The notes under the pieces: model-generated
What the model was told of the DNA's origin: nothing
Databases searched by the model: none
What the model saw: only the letters and a program-made list of their open reading frames with translations
Source of the DNA: Styela clava
Lineage: Eukaryota; Chordata; Ascidiacea; Stolidobranchia; Styelidae
Direction: 5' to 3'
DNA: 64,000 bases
NCBI RefSeq assembly: GCF_964204865.1
Contig: NC_135259.1
Location: 16,750,974 to 16,814,973, forward strand
Translations under genes and position numbers: made by a program
Shown: positions 47,044 to 59,413 of the stretch, piece after piece
Position numbering within the stretch: position 1 is the first letter of the stretch
Layout of the letters: each line of letters starts with the position of its first letter

Positions 47044-48290
47044 TATGTAAATAGATCGCGGTTTTTCGTCGATATGCCTTTGCGCCAAGGGGGAAAAGGG
47101 CTGTTCATTTTTATAGACAATGTGCAGAGCTAATATTCGATATATCATAGCTTAACTCAACACAAAACTAAACAAACGCAATGATTGATCTTTTTGGCGC
47201 AATACACAAACCAAATAGACAGTAATATAAACTAGCGGAATATTAAGAGTCTACTGATGAATTAATTGACCTTCGACATGCATATTCTCATATATATATG
47301 CAAACTGACATCATATATGCAAACATATTTATATGTCAGAGTACCCAATGTTACAGAACAGGTTGTTCTTTTTTAGTTTTTTTAAGGTGAATAATACAAA
47401 AGCCCACACCGTGCTGCTTTGCAATATAATGTTGGTTGCCTTCAGTACAAGAGAGGTATAACTAAATATAAATAAATTGGGCATCCATGACATTTAAAGC
47501 CAGCCGTAGAATTTGGCATCAATTTTCTCCAATGGGTATGTGTACTCAATATCACCCACAAATGTTTGCGTTTCAGACAAAAATCCATTTCTTTATTTTA
47601 ATTATATTTTACCTTGGGGTTGGTTCTTATGATCTTGTGCACACCTCTCCGAAGTAAACAAATATTCAATGTTATTTACCGTAGTCTGTTGGATCACTAT
47701 GATTTCAAATAATAAATTGTCAAATTTTATTTAAAATGAACTGATTTACATCCCTGCCGGTGCGTGTTAAGTTTGATAGCAATGATCAAAAATATTTGTT
47801 TATTCATTCAAGCTTCAAATCAAGATTGCAAATTGCCAACCACTTAATTATCACGTCGGTATAGTTGAACTGAATCACTGGCTTTTTCGGCTGGTGTAAT
47901 GAAATGTCGCCTAGTAGCATAATATTGGTAGAACTAACATATTTTAGTTAAATATCGAGTTTCGTAGGGCTATGTGAAAATTTGGGGAAAATTGCATAAA
48001 ATAGCTTTCGAGTGAAATCAAGCGCATTTGTGTACTGAAAATGTAAAATAGATCAGTATATTAATCGTGGAAAAAAGATTTTTATTCCTCAAAACATCAA
48101 TCTCACTTCACCATAACAAGACAAACAATAACAACAGAAACAACGACGACGACTAGAATTCAACAAATTGTTCGATCGGCACAGATCCGACGTAGCTGTG
48201 GAGTGTACAGAAGAAATGAATCCACGAAGAATAAAATTTGGAATCTAAATATAGACTCAGATTGTATAAACCAAATAGATATTCCTTTAA
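47044..48290. other. Intergenic, segmentally duplicated with 55070-55450 and 30080-30290
   Basis: TTTTTGGCGCAATACACAAA (about 47190) matches the segment near 55230; 47620-47820 matches 30080-30290. No gene seen. Confidence 0.5.
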
Positions 48291-48438
48291 ATATTGAGTC
48301 ACTATTTATTTTTCACTGCTACGCTAGGTTCATCGGAATTACCAGTGCAATAGTTGACTTTTGAATATTGAGTCACTATTTATTTTTCACTGCTACGCTA
48401 GGTTCATCGGAATTACCAGTGCAATAGTTGACTTTTGA
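48291..48438. repeat. Exact tandem duplication, 74-bp period
   Basis: ATATTGAGTCACTATTTATT starts at 48291 and again at 48365; the units appear identical. The duplicated unit is part of the upstream module of gene J. Confidence 0.92.
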
Positions 48439-48782
48439 ATATTGCGTCATATCATTTGTCACTTTCTCTCATATTACACTGTTATTATAAACCAGTGATA
48501 TTGCTTCCCACTTCTTATGTATATCTGATTAGGCTTGTTGGAGGGAGGAATTGAAGTGGTAATTTAAATTGAATGGTGTAGTTCGCCATATAGCTTATAT
48601 GGGCAACCTTCATATTTTCCTTACCTATGAATCTTTATCATAATATTTATTGTGTCTGCTGTTATATTGTTTTATTATGGTGGTTTCGATATAAGTATAG
48701 GTGAAAAATGTGAATTTGCCTAAATTTTTTCGTGTAGAGTTGACTAATTCGTCTGAGTTGCTTCTGATTCTCTGTAAAATGG
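48340..48782 (+). promoter_or_regulatory. Upstream module and core promoter of gene J
   Basis: The module (TAGTTGACTTTTGAATATTG, GCGTCAT, AAACCAGTGATATTGCTTCC) parallels 5260-5440 and 42770-42930. The core reads CTGATTCTCTGTAAAATGG (about 48764-48782), the TATA counterpart, followed by GGTTATCGGCACC; the ATG is about 60 bp further on. Confidence 0.55.
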
Positions 48783-48839
48783 TTATCGGCACCATGTCGT
48801 CGTGTATTTGAAAAGCAGAACTTTTCATAAAGCTACAAT

Positions 48840-51800
48840 ATGGAGATGGCATGTTATGCAAATGTTGAAAATGTATATGAAACCGTTCAGGCTGCTTCGA
48901 GACCACCTTCAATTCCTAAACAAGGTTTGTGTTTTATTTGATCAACTTAAATTCTAATTTGTAATATAACAGGAGAAAAGGAAAAAATAGGATACGAGGG
49001 TGAACAGGCATGGCGAAACTGTTGAAAATTCAAATGTCCTTCCTCATATAAAATTAGCTATTTTACAGAAATGCCGTGACAAATTTTAATTTCCCTTTTT
49101 TTACGTATAATAAGAAATGAGTAATTTTTTATCACATGAAATTTAATTTTTTTAATGCCCTTCGTCCACGTTTTCTTTTCACAGATAACAATGAAGCTAC
49201 GAACAAGAAAACTTTGTTTGTTGTCGCTATATCTTTCGGAATATGCTTCTTATTATCTGTTGCTGCATTTATCCTCCTGATTATGCAAGTTAGTTAATAC
49301 TGGGAATTTAATTAAGCCTATGTACTACATCAGGGGTCACCAAACATTTTGAACCGCGGGCCAGGTATGACTCAAACTGTGTTGAAACGGACGGGACAAA
49401 TATTTTTGTCAATGCAATACCATATATTCCCAAAAGTTGGGAAATCCATTCAATTGATTCAACAATATAAATTCTACTTTTCTGAAGTCTCGAATATTAA
49501 ATTGTATATCGCAGAATATAGATCAAGAACAGCATAGCAAAAAATATTTACACGATTTCTAAACAACTATCCTGAAGTAGTCATGCATGTTGCGGTCATG
49601 CATATCCGCATGTTAGCAGTACAAAAGTTAACGTGATTTGTACTATTAGCGCAAAATGCACGTTCGACGTTCATTTTAGCACGAGAAACGTGCACAGCAA
49701 CTGTTCGCCGAAAGCACGCGCCATGAGTGCACGAGTGCATCCTTCGCAGAAGCCGTTGCATACCGGTAGAGAATTTTAGCATATTTTATTACAGTTATGA
49801 GCTAATTCTAGACAATTATTGATTACCGCAATTAAACTACAATTTCTAAGATGGGTGAATTATGAATGACTTTTTTGATTCATACTAAATTTTGTGATCA
49901 CGACCAAAAACTAGCGAATAGCATTCAAAATCGCGAAAACGAGGTATTGTTTGAAACCACGACTAAAAATCTGTCCTAGTAACAAAAGTATCTGAGCGGA
50001 TGCGAAAGGGGGTATATTGTTACATCACTTCTTGCATCTTGCTGATTGGCCAATGTTACTAAATGAACAACAAAGTCGGTGCTCGGGGAAACATCCTTCG
50101 AAAAATATACGCTATTTTACGTGTTATTGCGGGCCAGATGAAAGGTCGCCACGGGCCGGATCTGGACCGCGGGTCGTTTGGTGACCCCCTATTCTATATA
50201 ATAACATCAAATAAAATATTCGTATTTAAAAAAAGTTTTTTGTTTTTCAACTTCTGGTATAATCGCTTTACTTGTAATAGTCAAATTTATATTAAGCTCC
50301 AGAACGAGATGAATGGTATGAGAGAAAAATTGGACAAATTGAATGAGATTGATTCATCTCTCGCCAGCAATATAAACGACACTCAAAAACGTAAGATATA
50401 TTGATTCCAGTCGGAACATGTAAACTGTAAATTAGCATCAAAATATTTTTTTTAATTTAAGAACAATTGGAAAACTTTGAAAAATTGACAACACAGCTCA
50501 ATTTTTCCCTTGCGAAGATTTCGAATGAAACTCAAACGAGTAAGTTTATATTTTTTAATATGTTAATAACTGGGCATCGCATTTCAAAAGCTTGGGAACG
50601 ACACTCGAAAACGTAAGTTATTTAACATTTCCATGAAAATTGCCAATGGTATGTCAATGAAGTTTAACATTTGTTTTAAAACTTGTAACTGAGTTAAATC
50701 ATTTAAAATACTGGCAACACATTTTCATTCTTTCTTTATAAAAATTTCCAAGAAAACACAAAAAAGTAAGTTTAAATTCCTGACTTCGGTCAGACGAAAC
50801 GTTACAGAAATATATTTGTGTTCGTGTGCAGCAAGACTCTTGAATTGAATAGAATCGTATTATAGATATTTGAAATTTTCATTGGGTTTTCGCTTTATCA
50901 GGTTTAACATAGTTTATTGAAATAAAAACAAAACATAAAATTCATAGACATATATAAATAATAAGGTAGGCTGGTCACCTGACTTCTCTGACGCTTCAGA
51001 AATAAAGTGGATTATATTAAAAGTCTCTGTAAAAATCCTATTGCTTCAGCTCCGAAAATGTGATTTGTTACCTAATACAATGTTTTTGAATAAACTTTCA
51101 GCTTCTACGAGTATAAAATATGAGTTGGAAATTATGAAAACTAAAGTGAGCCAACTTGACTCCAAAATATTGATTGGAGATAAAAAATTGGTGAGATTAA
51201 GTAAAAGCAACCAAATATATATTTTTTTATCTATCATTTTTTATTATCAATTTTCACAAATTATATGATAATTATTTTTGTACATTAAACATTAAAAAAC
51301 GAAATTTTTGTTGTTTATGTTGCATCTAGTTATACAGTGACATGCAAGCACACAATAATTTAGTTTTATTGTAAATTTAGTTTGCTTTACAGAAAGCAAA
51401 TCTGACTGAAGCGAGTTCGAATATTGACAAATTATTGTCCATTATCGGGTGGTTCAGAGCAAGCAATAATCTCATTTATAAACGTTTCACTGATTCTGTC
51501 AACTATACAACTGCAAAGGCTATATGTGAAGGAATGGGGGCTCGCTTGGTTTCAACTGGAATTAGGAACAACCAAGTGAAAAAGTATGTCTGTTGATTGC
51601 AAAAAAATATGTAATTTGTAAAAAAGCTAGATTTGTTTGTTTTGGGGAGTTATGTGTAGTATTAGGGCAAAAAAGTTTTTTCTCAAATACTGAAAAATTT
51701 ATTTGGAGTTTATAATAGCTCAAATTGTAACTACTTTCAGAAAGCTAGTATTTGACTTTGAAATTTGTTGCGTTGGAAACATCTTCTTGGCGTGTAGTTT

Positions 51801-52450
51801 CAGTTATTTATCATTATTTATAGGTTATTTTTTACAGCACAAATGAAATGTATTGTTAAGTGAAAACCAAACATGTACGTGGTACCTTGTACTTTGTTGA
51901 TAATGACACAAAAACTATTCTTCACTATCACTTAACAAATGCTTTGAAATATTCAGCGTAAATAGAAAAAGTGTCAACTACAACCTCATTTTTTATTTTT
52001 TCACAATCTTTGTGGCACTTTGAGCTCGCTGTTTTAACACAAATTTTGCTAATTAATTGGTAAATTAATCTTTCATAAGAATAAAACGTACCACTAAATT
52101 TGTAACTTTATCTCTTGTACATGTGAACTGTAATATAGGAATGAGGCTATAAATGAAGTTTTAACTCTCGGTAATTTATAATCCTGCATCTTCTCAGTGA
52201 AATATTTACGAAACATTACTTAACCGGAGCGTATGCATGGATAGGATTGGACGACATCAGCAATGAAGGAGTTTGGATTTGGTCGGATGGAGTAAATGAT
52301 TCACCAAGCGCGATATGGGCACCGGGGGAACCAACAGGAGGTTTTAACGAAGACTGCGCAATCATGCTATTTTGGAATTCCAAACTTGTTGTTTATGATG
52401 GTGGCTGTACTGATTCCTATCGATTTGTTTGCGAAAAAGACTTTGCATGA
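48840..52450 (+). CDS. Lectin gene J: type II membrane C-type lectin-like protein, 297 aa
   Basis: Exons: 48840-48924, 49185-49288, 50297-50390, 50462-50539, 51102-51190, 51393-51583, 52198-52450, totalling 894 bp (298 codons) with consistent phases and GT-AG introns. The tail starts MEMACYANVENVYETVQ. The membrane exon DNNEATNKKTLFVVAISFG is one codon longer than in relatives. The neck has three exons (about 87 residues). CTLD: GWFRASNNLIYKRF, ICEGMGARLVS, AYAWIGLDDISNEG, APGEPTGGFNEDCAIM, GGCTDSYRFVCEKDFA; EPT replaces EPN. It is the closest relative of gene F. Decayed extra neck exons lie at about 50588-50616 and 50690-50765. A hAT element occupies the second intron. Confidence 0.92.
49331..50191. 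mobile_element. Non-autonomous hAT element in intron 2 of gene J, 861 bp
   Basis: Inverted ends CAGGGGTCACCAAAC and GTTTGGTGACCCCCTA. The flanks TACTACAT and TTCTATAT make a 6-of-8 duplication. Subterminal GCGGGCCAG / CACGGGCCGG motifs. The site is the same intron position as the hAT in gene G. Internal frames are not transposase. Confidence 0.8.
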
Positions 52451-53963
52451 TATTCCTAATATTTTATTTTTTTTAGTTCGAGTTTTTAGATAATCTAATA
52501 AATCAGTTCAAATAAGAAATAATAATCAAGAAATGTAAGCGCATTTCACTTTCTCATCGTTAAGTTGTTTCATGAAAATATATTGTTCGATTTTATTTCG
52601 AAAATATTGTTTCATATTGTAATCTACCTTAATTTATGTTTATTAGCAAAAAAAATATTGTAGTATTTGTTATATTAATTTCATGTTTATTAAATGCTTT
52701 CAAGTTTATTATTTTCAATTCGAAGACCCCGAAGTTTTATTCTTGCCATTTAACGCACGAAAACGCAGAAGAAAAATTGAAATTACATATTAAAAGTCCA
52801 AGAAAGATTTAAATTTGTATATGTATTTGTCCATCGGATTAATTGAAATTGTGCTCAATTAATTCAGAGACATTATAAAAAATTTATTTCTGAATTAGGT
52901 TAGATATTTTAATATATTTTCTCACTTTATGAATTTCATTGTTTCAAATTCAATCATGAAAATTGCGATTGCGCTACAAACGCGTTGCGCTACAAACTGG
53001 TTATTTTGTAATCTCTATTACATATTATTATGTTTATTATGTGATAAACGCTATGGTGATATTTATTTGAAATGTAAATGATAACCAAATCGTGTCCATC
53101 TACACAATGTTTTTCACAACGTTCCTTGTATATTTACCTATAAAATTTTTTTATTTATGCAACAAAGTCGATCCAAATTCTGTGTGACATGTTTAAAGTT
53201 ATGACTATTCTTCTGTAATAAACTTGTTAATATATTTAAAGTATACTTCCGTATTGGTGTTTTCTGCAAATTGATTTTGACACACTAAATTTTTATGGAA
53301 TTTTTTAGGCTTAATATGTGGTTGTGAATTGTGATGAAAATTATGTAAACTTGTTTCTGTTTTTATTTACGTTTATAATATTATCTACTTTCACATCTTA
53401 TCAATTCATGTTCTGCTTTTTGTATTAAAAGAAATGTAAAAACAATTCAAGAAAAAATTTGATCAATAATATTCAAATTTTAATTAGTGTGATGAGTCTT
53501 TTGCGAACACTTTATTTTGGATCATCAAAACGTTGAAAAAATTTGTAGTCATTTCAATATTTGTGAAATCCATTCATATTTAAAATTTTACCTTATTCTG
53601 TTATGGCTAGTGCAAATGTGCAGCATGGGGGAGCAATGGGCATGTGAAATAAATTGAATGCGATTTGCGACGAAATGGCATTGTGTCAAGATGTACCGGG
53701 GTTTCAGCAAGTGCGACCTTCCCTGCTTGAAGATTAATCTGAACTGTTACTTATTCATGAATATTATTTTACAGGACATAAGTCATAATATATATATCAT
53801 TCATAATACACACAGATAAGCGGCGCACAAGCTTAGATGAAAGATAAGTAGTTGGTCCTACAGAAGCCAAATCATCAACGAAAGTACTAATTCATAAATT
53901 GTTAAATATTAATGTATGAAAATATGTAAATAAATCTGTACGATATTTTTACTACTAATTTAG
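52451..53963. repeat. 3' flank of gene J, paralogous to flanks of F and K
   Basis: No gene. Shared with the reverse complement of 12937-14524 and with 44127-45533. Confidence 0.7.
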
Positions 53964-54140
53964 TGAAATATTGTCGGTACGTTTCTTAATCGGAGAAAGT
54001 GCATGAATATGATTGGACGACATTAGCAATGAGAGAATTTAGGTATGGTCGGATGGAATGCATGATTTTCCAAGATATCATTGGGGATCAGCAGAACCGA
54101 ACGGCAACAGAAGAGAAAACTGCGGAAAAAATTTTCAATT
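53964..54140 (+). pseudogene. Relic of a lectin final exon
   Basis: After TTTAG the frame reads EILSVRFLIGESA, stop, then LDDISNE-like and GSAEPNGNRRENCG in shifted frames. Confidence 0.8.
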
Positions 54141-55849
54141 AAAATGTTTACTTTATTATTTTTTTTATTTTATATTCGTTTCTCAAATTTACTATCTCCA
54201 ACTAATGACCATTAAATCAAACTTTATCATATCAGAATCGAAATTCGATATTGATCTTGAAGAAACAGTCATCAGTAAAAAAATGTAATGGAGTTGCGCA
54301 AGGAATTGTCTATTTTGTATTATACATTTCATGCTATGATGCTTTTGAAAATTGATGATTGTGACAAACTGCATGTGGATAGTCCCAAAAGGTTATGATT
54401 CAGGTGACCATTACGCATATTATTTTCAATTATTTAATCTAATTCAGGCACATCAAATGCTGTATGTCAAACAAAGTTTTGACAAAGCTACCAAAAAAAA
54501 ATTCACTGCAATTGCTGATAATTTTTTTCATTATTAACATGTTTTAAATCTGAAAACTTTTATCCAAATATCAAATATTTGATGTCTAAACATATTTTCG
54601 TCAGCAGAAAACAAAAACAAAAGTACTACGGCCAAACTGGCTCAGGGCCTGAAAAATTAAAAACATCTGTAGAGAGTAAATTTATATCAAATATATTTTA
54701 ATTTTGACCTGTAACACTGCAAAGTCTGATTGGTAAAAAAGATAGATTCATAGCTAGATTGAAATGTTGTTTTAAACTTATAATGCACATAAACCAGCTT
54801 ATTTCGAACATTCTGATCAAATATTTGTTAACTCAAAAGACTCTTTTATCTGATGAAATTTGTGGTTTTCTCTTTAGATTTAGAATTTAATTTTAGGATT
54901 TTGGTAATTTTACTTCATAAAGATGAAGATTTCACAGTTAATAAATAAACTTTATTGACATCGTCATGCTTCTAGCTTTCAAAAAGTCTCTATAATACTC
55001 AGCTAAATAATTTTTAAATATTTTCAACATTTTTGGCATATTGATAATAGTATGGTTGACCAATTACGTATATGAGATGCGACTTTTCGACCAAATAACA
55101 ATGCGCCAAGAGGTAGAAGTGTTTTTATTTGTTTTAATAGGCATTGTTTCCGTAACAGGAAACGATTAATAATTGAAGGGGCATTATAGGAAAATCAATC
55201 CTAAAGCCCAACAAACGCAGTGACCTTTTTGGCGCAGTACACAAAAACAAAATGAACAATAATAGAAAATATTTGGATAGTGAGTGTTTGCTAATGAATT
55301 ACTAACTCTTCCTGCTTTTTAACAGTCTTTTTGTTGTATTCAAACTCTGAAAGAAAATTAATAAGAATATTTAAACCTGCATGCACATTTTTGAATCCAG
55401 CCGTAGATTTTTGCAATAATTTTATCTATTGGGCATTTGCACTCAATGCGTTTATATTTCCACGTAAATTTGCGACTGTGTATAACTGTGATAATGACTT
55501 TAAATCCATATTATCAATGCGTCAAAGGTGGGAGACAAAATATATATTTTACGAAAAGCAATGATAACTATAGTTACCGAATATGTGACACATTACTTCC
55601 TTGATACTTGAGCTAAGAAATGTTTTTATATGGCCAATGCTCGCTCCAAGAATATCATGATATAAATAGGAATAGAAAAGATTCTCTTTCATTTTATATT
55701 TACACACGTGGATTTATTTACATTTAGACGTGTGGGGCTTAACTACTTGACGTACTCGATATGAGAAATTAAATAACTTCAATATGAGCCAATCACATTT
55801 CAATAATACTGGTTAGGACACAGGGAAGAAAGAAGAATTTTTGCCAAGC
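54141..55849. other. Intergenic; shared upstream element near 55576
   Basis: No gene. GAATATGTGACACATTACTT (about 55576-55595) and ATATCATGATATAAATAGG (about 55650) match the upstream regions of F and I, but no lectin gene follows on the minus strand, so this is an orphaned upstream copy. Confidence 0.5.
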
Positions 55850-56420
55850 TATACTGAGTTATTCAAGCTTACTAACAATATTGAAACCATCTTCTGGTAG
55901 ATTGCTCTTTACTCCTACGCGACCTCGACGGCCAGTTTCAATTAAAAATTGGTTGTCAACGCTTGGAAAATCCATAGTGGAAAATCCATCCAGTGGCGAA
56001 AAATGTCATTTTGGACACCTGAGACGTGAGTGGACCTATGGATCGTTTTAATATTATTTTTTTGTTCTTGTTAATTTTCGTCTTCATCATTATAAAATTG
56101 CCTTTCTCTTCAAATACTGAACCAATTGCTTTGAACTTTTCATTAGTTAAAGATTGATTTTTTTGCCAGAAGACTATTACTTTTGTTTATTCTCAAATTT
56201 TCTATGAATCTTATCAGATCTAGTATTTCATCCAAAATTGCGCTGTATAACTTTTTATTTATGGTTTTAATCCGCCAAGCGTGACGGCTGATTGGGAAAA
56301 TTCTCGCGACTAGAAACTTGGAAGTTTTTGAGGGTACGGTACTGGTAACGTCTGGACTGCCAAGGTAAGGAAGGACTGCTTCGCTCTGGTCCACTTGTCC
56401 ATATATATGAGCATTGCTCT
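55850..56420 (-). pseudogene. Degenerate coding fragments, families X and X2
   Basis: Minus strand: VDNQFLIETGRRGRVGVKSN (about 55900-55970), and QESNAHIYGQVDQSEAVLPY running into SRHAWRIKT and KLYSAILDEILDLIRFIENL (about 56143-56425). The latter is an 83-codon open frame. The same pieces occur together upstream of gene C (11015-12249). No function assigned. Confidence 0.4.
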
Positions 56421-56989
56421 CTTGTTATTTATATATTATCATCATGTCTCTTCTATCAAATAATAATCTGATAGAAATACCATAAATAAGAATTTCCCAG
56501 TAACAGACAACCCTCATTCATACCATATATATTGAAAGTATCAATAAATTTTGTTCGAGTAATTTTAAACAAATCAGAGGTGCAGACCAGATTGTATTTT
56601 TCCAAATGAAAATAGTTTGGAGAATAATTTAATAATTTTGATTTAATGAGTCATAAATAACCGAATAAGACAAAACGTTTAACACATGATACCACATGAT
56701 ATGAAATTAGAAATATTCATTAATTGCTTGCAGTGACCCAAACCTGACCGGTGTGATTGAACTGTGATTGACGTGCATTGAAGCAATTGAGTGCGTCACA
56801 TTGTCAACACAAACACAGCCTTGAAGAATGATTGAATAAAATAATCATAAAATATAATGTGGATAATATATGCTAAACCGTTATGCGTTCATATTTGTAA
56901 TTACGAGATTCATAACACATTGGTTATTTTAAAACACGTATTCATTTAAATGTCGAGGAATTAGAATGTCACACATACAAAAGGAATTT

Positions 56990-59094
56990 ATCTTTCCCTG
57001 AAGAAATTAATTCTAAATGGAAATGGTTCCATTGTTAAAAATCCATTGGAAATAACCAATTGTTTCGACAACTATTTTGTGTCAATTGGAACTTTCGTCC
57101 AAGCTTCGTCGACCGAATTCTGATGTTTTCAAACGCTACGTGCAATGGGAAGTCAAAAGTACCGTTTATCTGGAACCAGTGGGTGAAAATAAACTATTAG
57201 CTGAACTAACCAAAATTAATATAAACAAGGCTAATGGGTCTGATAATATTCCACCAAAATTTATTAAGTTTACAGCTGATATTATATCTCCCTACTTAGC
57301 ACTTCCTAGCTTCTCCCTACTTAGCTGTTTTTTTTTGTGTATGAAAAATGGGATTTTTCCATTAATTTTTAAAATTTCCAGAGTAACACCACTCCACAAA
57401 GCTGGAGATCGTAAAGTTTTTTCAAATTATCGTCCCATTTCTGTACTCTCCTCAATTTCCAAAATTTTTGAACGTTTAATATACACACGCTTAAAACTAT
57501 TTTTGACAAGCACAATGTTATAAGTGACTATCAATTTGGTTTCCGTGAAAGCTGTAGTAGTGTAGTACCACCCATGGCGTTCTTGATATTATGAAATCTG
57601 CTATAGATGACTTAGAGAAAAATAAAATTAATTTTAATGTTTTTCTTGACTTATCGAAAGCTTTCGATACTGTAAATCATTCTATATTGCTAATCAAACT
57701 GTCCATGTATGGTATTCGTGGTGTTGCTGGTTAATTACTGACAAGATACTTGTGTCAGCGTCAATATGTCAAATTGGATTCCACAACTTCACAATATCTC
57801 CCAATATCTTGCGGAGTTCCTCAGGGCTCAATTTTGGGGCCTTCACTATTTATAATCTATGTTAATGATCAAAATAATGATACCAATAGTGACACCAGAA
57901 TGTTTGCTGATGACACATGTATTGCTAAAAGCCACCAATGCCCTCGTATTCTTCAAATTCTCATAAATGATGAAATAAGCAAAGTGGATGCCTGGATGAG
58001 AGCAAATAAATTGACTGTAAATTATTCTAAATCGACCTATATGCTTTCTCACCAAAAAAATATAAGTAAAGCTTTCCATGTATCTGTTGGTGATAAAATG
58101 TTAATTGAAGTGTCATGCATGAAATATCTTGGGATAATTATTGACAACAAACTTAAATGGCATGCTCATACAGAATATATATATAGCAAGTTATCAAGAG
58201 TGACTGGAATTGTGTTCAAACTTAGACACTGTTTGACATTGCATACTTTGAAAATCATTTACTATTTATTATTTCATTCTTGTATTCTGTATGGTATTGT
58301 AACTTGGGGTTGTTGTGACAAAACCAGTCTTAACAAATTACAGCTAATCCAAAATAAAGCAATTTGAGCCATACGCGGGGTGCCACGCTGGGCAAATTTG
58401 AGTAGTTATTACAAAATCCTCGGTATTCTTAGAACAAAAGATCTATATTTTTATGAAATGGGAAGGCTCATGTATCAAGCGGTAAAAAGCACTGCCCCTC
58501 GCGTAATACAACAATATTTTGTTACAACAAAAAATGCACATACATATGGTACTCGTTCATCTTGAAAGGGAGGATTATTTGTACCACGATTTTCATCCTC
58601 GCGGGCCGAAAATTTCATAAAGTACAAGGGTGTGAGAAATTTGAACGATATTAACGAAAACCTAAAAGAAATTTCCAGTTTAATGTTTTTTCCAAGAAGT
58701 ATTTCCAGTCTTTTCTGAATAAGTACTGATTCATAACTTTTCAACTTATACGTTTTTATTTTGTGTCGTATAAAATTAAACGCCTTTTCTTGCCGCTTCT
58801 ATTTCAAATTCGTCTCAATATGTGTCACATTACTCTTGTTGCTTGATTGTTAGTTACAACAAGTTAAAATGTTTTATAATTGGTATAATATAAAATGTAA
58901 TCTGTCAGCCTTTTTTATGCCAGGAATGTTATTTCGATTTAGTGACCGTATGGTCCTTCCAACCTTCTATCAATTTCGTTGTTAGTCGATTTATTCTTCT
59001 TTTACTTATTGAATGTTGTTGTTTGTGTTTGATTTGTTGGCTAATGACTGGATGATGAATAAACTTTTATCTATCTATCTACTGTCACATGTTC
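56990..59094 (+). mobile_element. 5'-truncated L2/CR1-type LINE, inactive
   Basis: The reverse transcriptase is split by stops and frameshifts into 57077-57523 (NKANGSDNIPPKFIKF, NYRPISVLSSISKIFERL), a middle part ([26 protein letters not shown] at about 57530-57730), 57750-58367 (CGVPQGSILGPSLFIIYVND, FADDTC, KYLGIIIDNKLKWHAH) and 58380-58565 (GTRSS end). No endonuclease is left. The 3' end is a short ATCT repeat (about 59075-59090), as in L2/CR1 elements. It is not related to the intact LINE at 23674-28962. Confidence 0.88.
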
Positions 59095-59240
59095 TGTTCT
59101 TTTCAGAACCACCTTTGATGTTGTGTTATTTCACTAGAATTTACATAATCGAGAATACATCTAGAGCTATAAATTGAAACAGATAATGTGGTATGACGTA
59201 TGCACTGTCACATAACCGAGTGTATGTTGTTTTTTGCCAT

Positions 59241-59375
59241 AAGGGTTTTGCCGCCCACTGATAATAATAATATCGGAATTACGTTGATATTGATTTCATT
59301 TGACGTGAAATGTTAGCTGATTAATCAATGTTAGCTGCTAATTCTCTATGAAACGGTTATCGGCACTAAGACTTC
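59241..59375 (+). promoter_or_regulatory. Proximal promoter of gene L
   Basis: AAGGGTTTTGCCGCCCACTG then ATAATAATAA, TTTGACGTGAAATGTTAGC, GCTGCTAATTCTCTATGAAA, CGGTTATCGGCAC. The TATA position reads TATGAAA instead of TATAAAA. The ATG lies about 65 bp after it. Confidence 0.62.
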
Positions 59376-59413
59376 GCATTTGAGAGGCATAACATTTTAT
59401 AAAGCTTGTGAAG

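Noticed and set aside
57846..58079. Minus-strand frame
   Set aside because: Antisense shadow of the L2-like reverse transcriptase.
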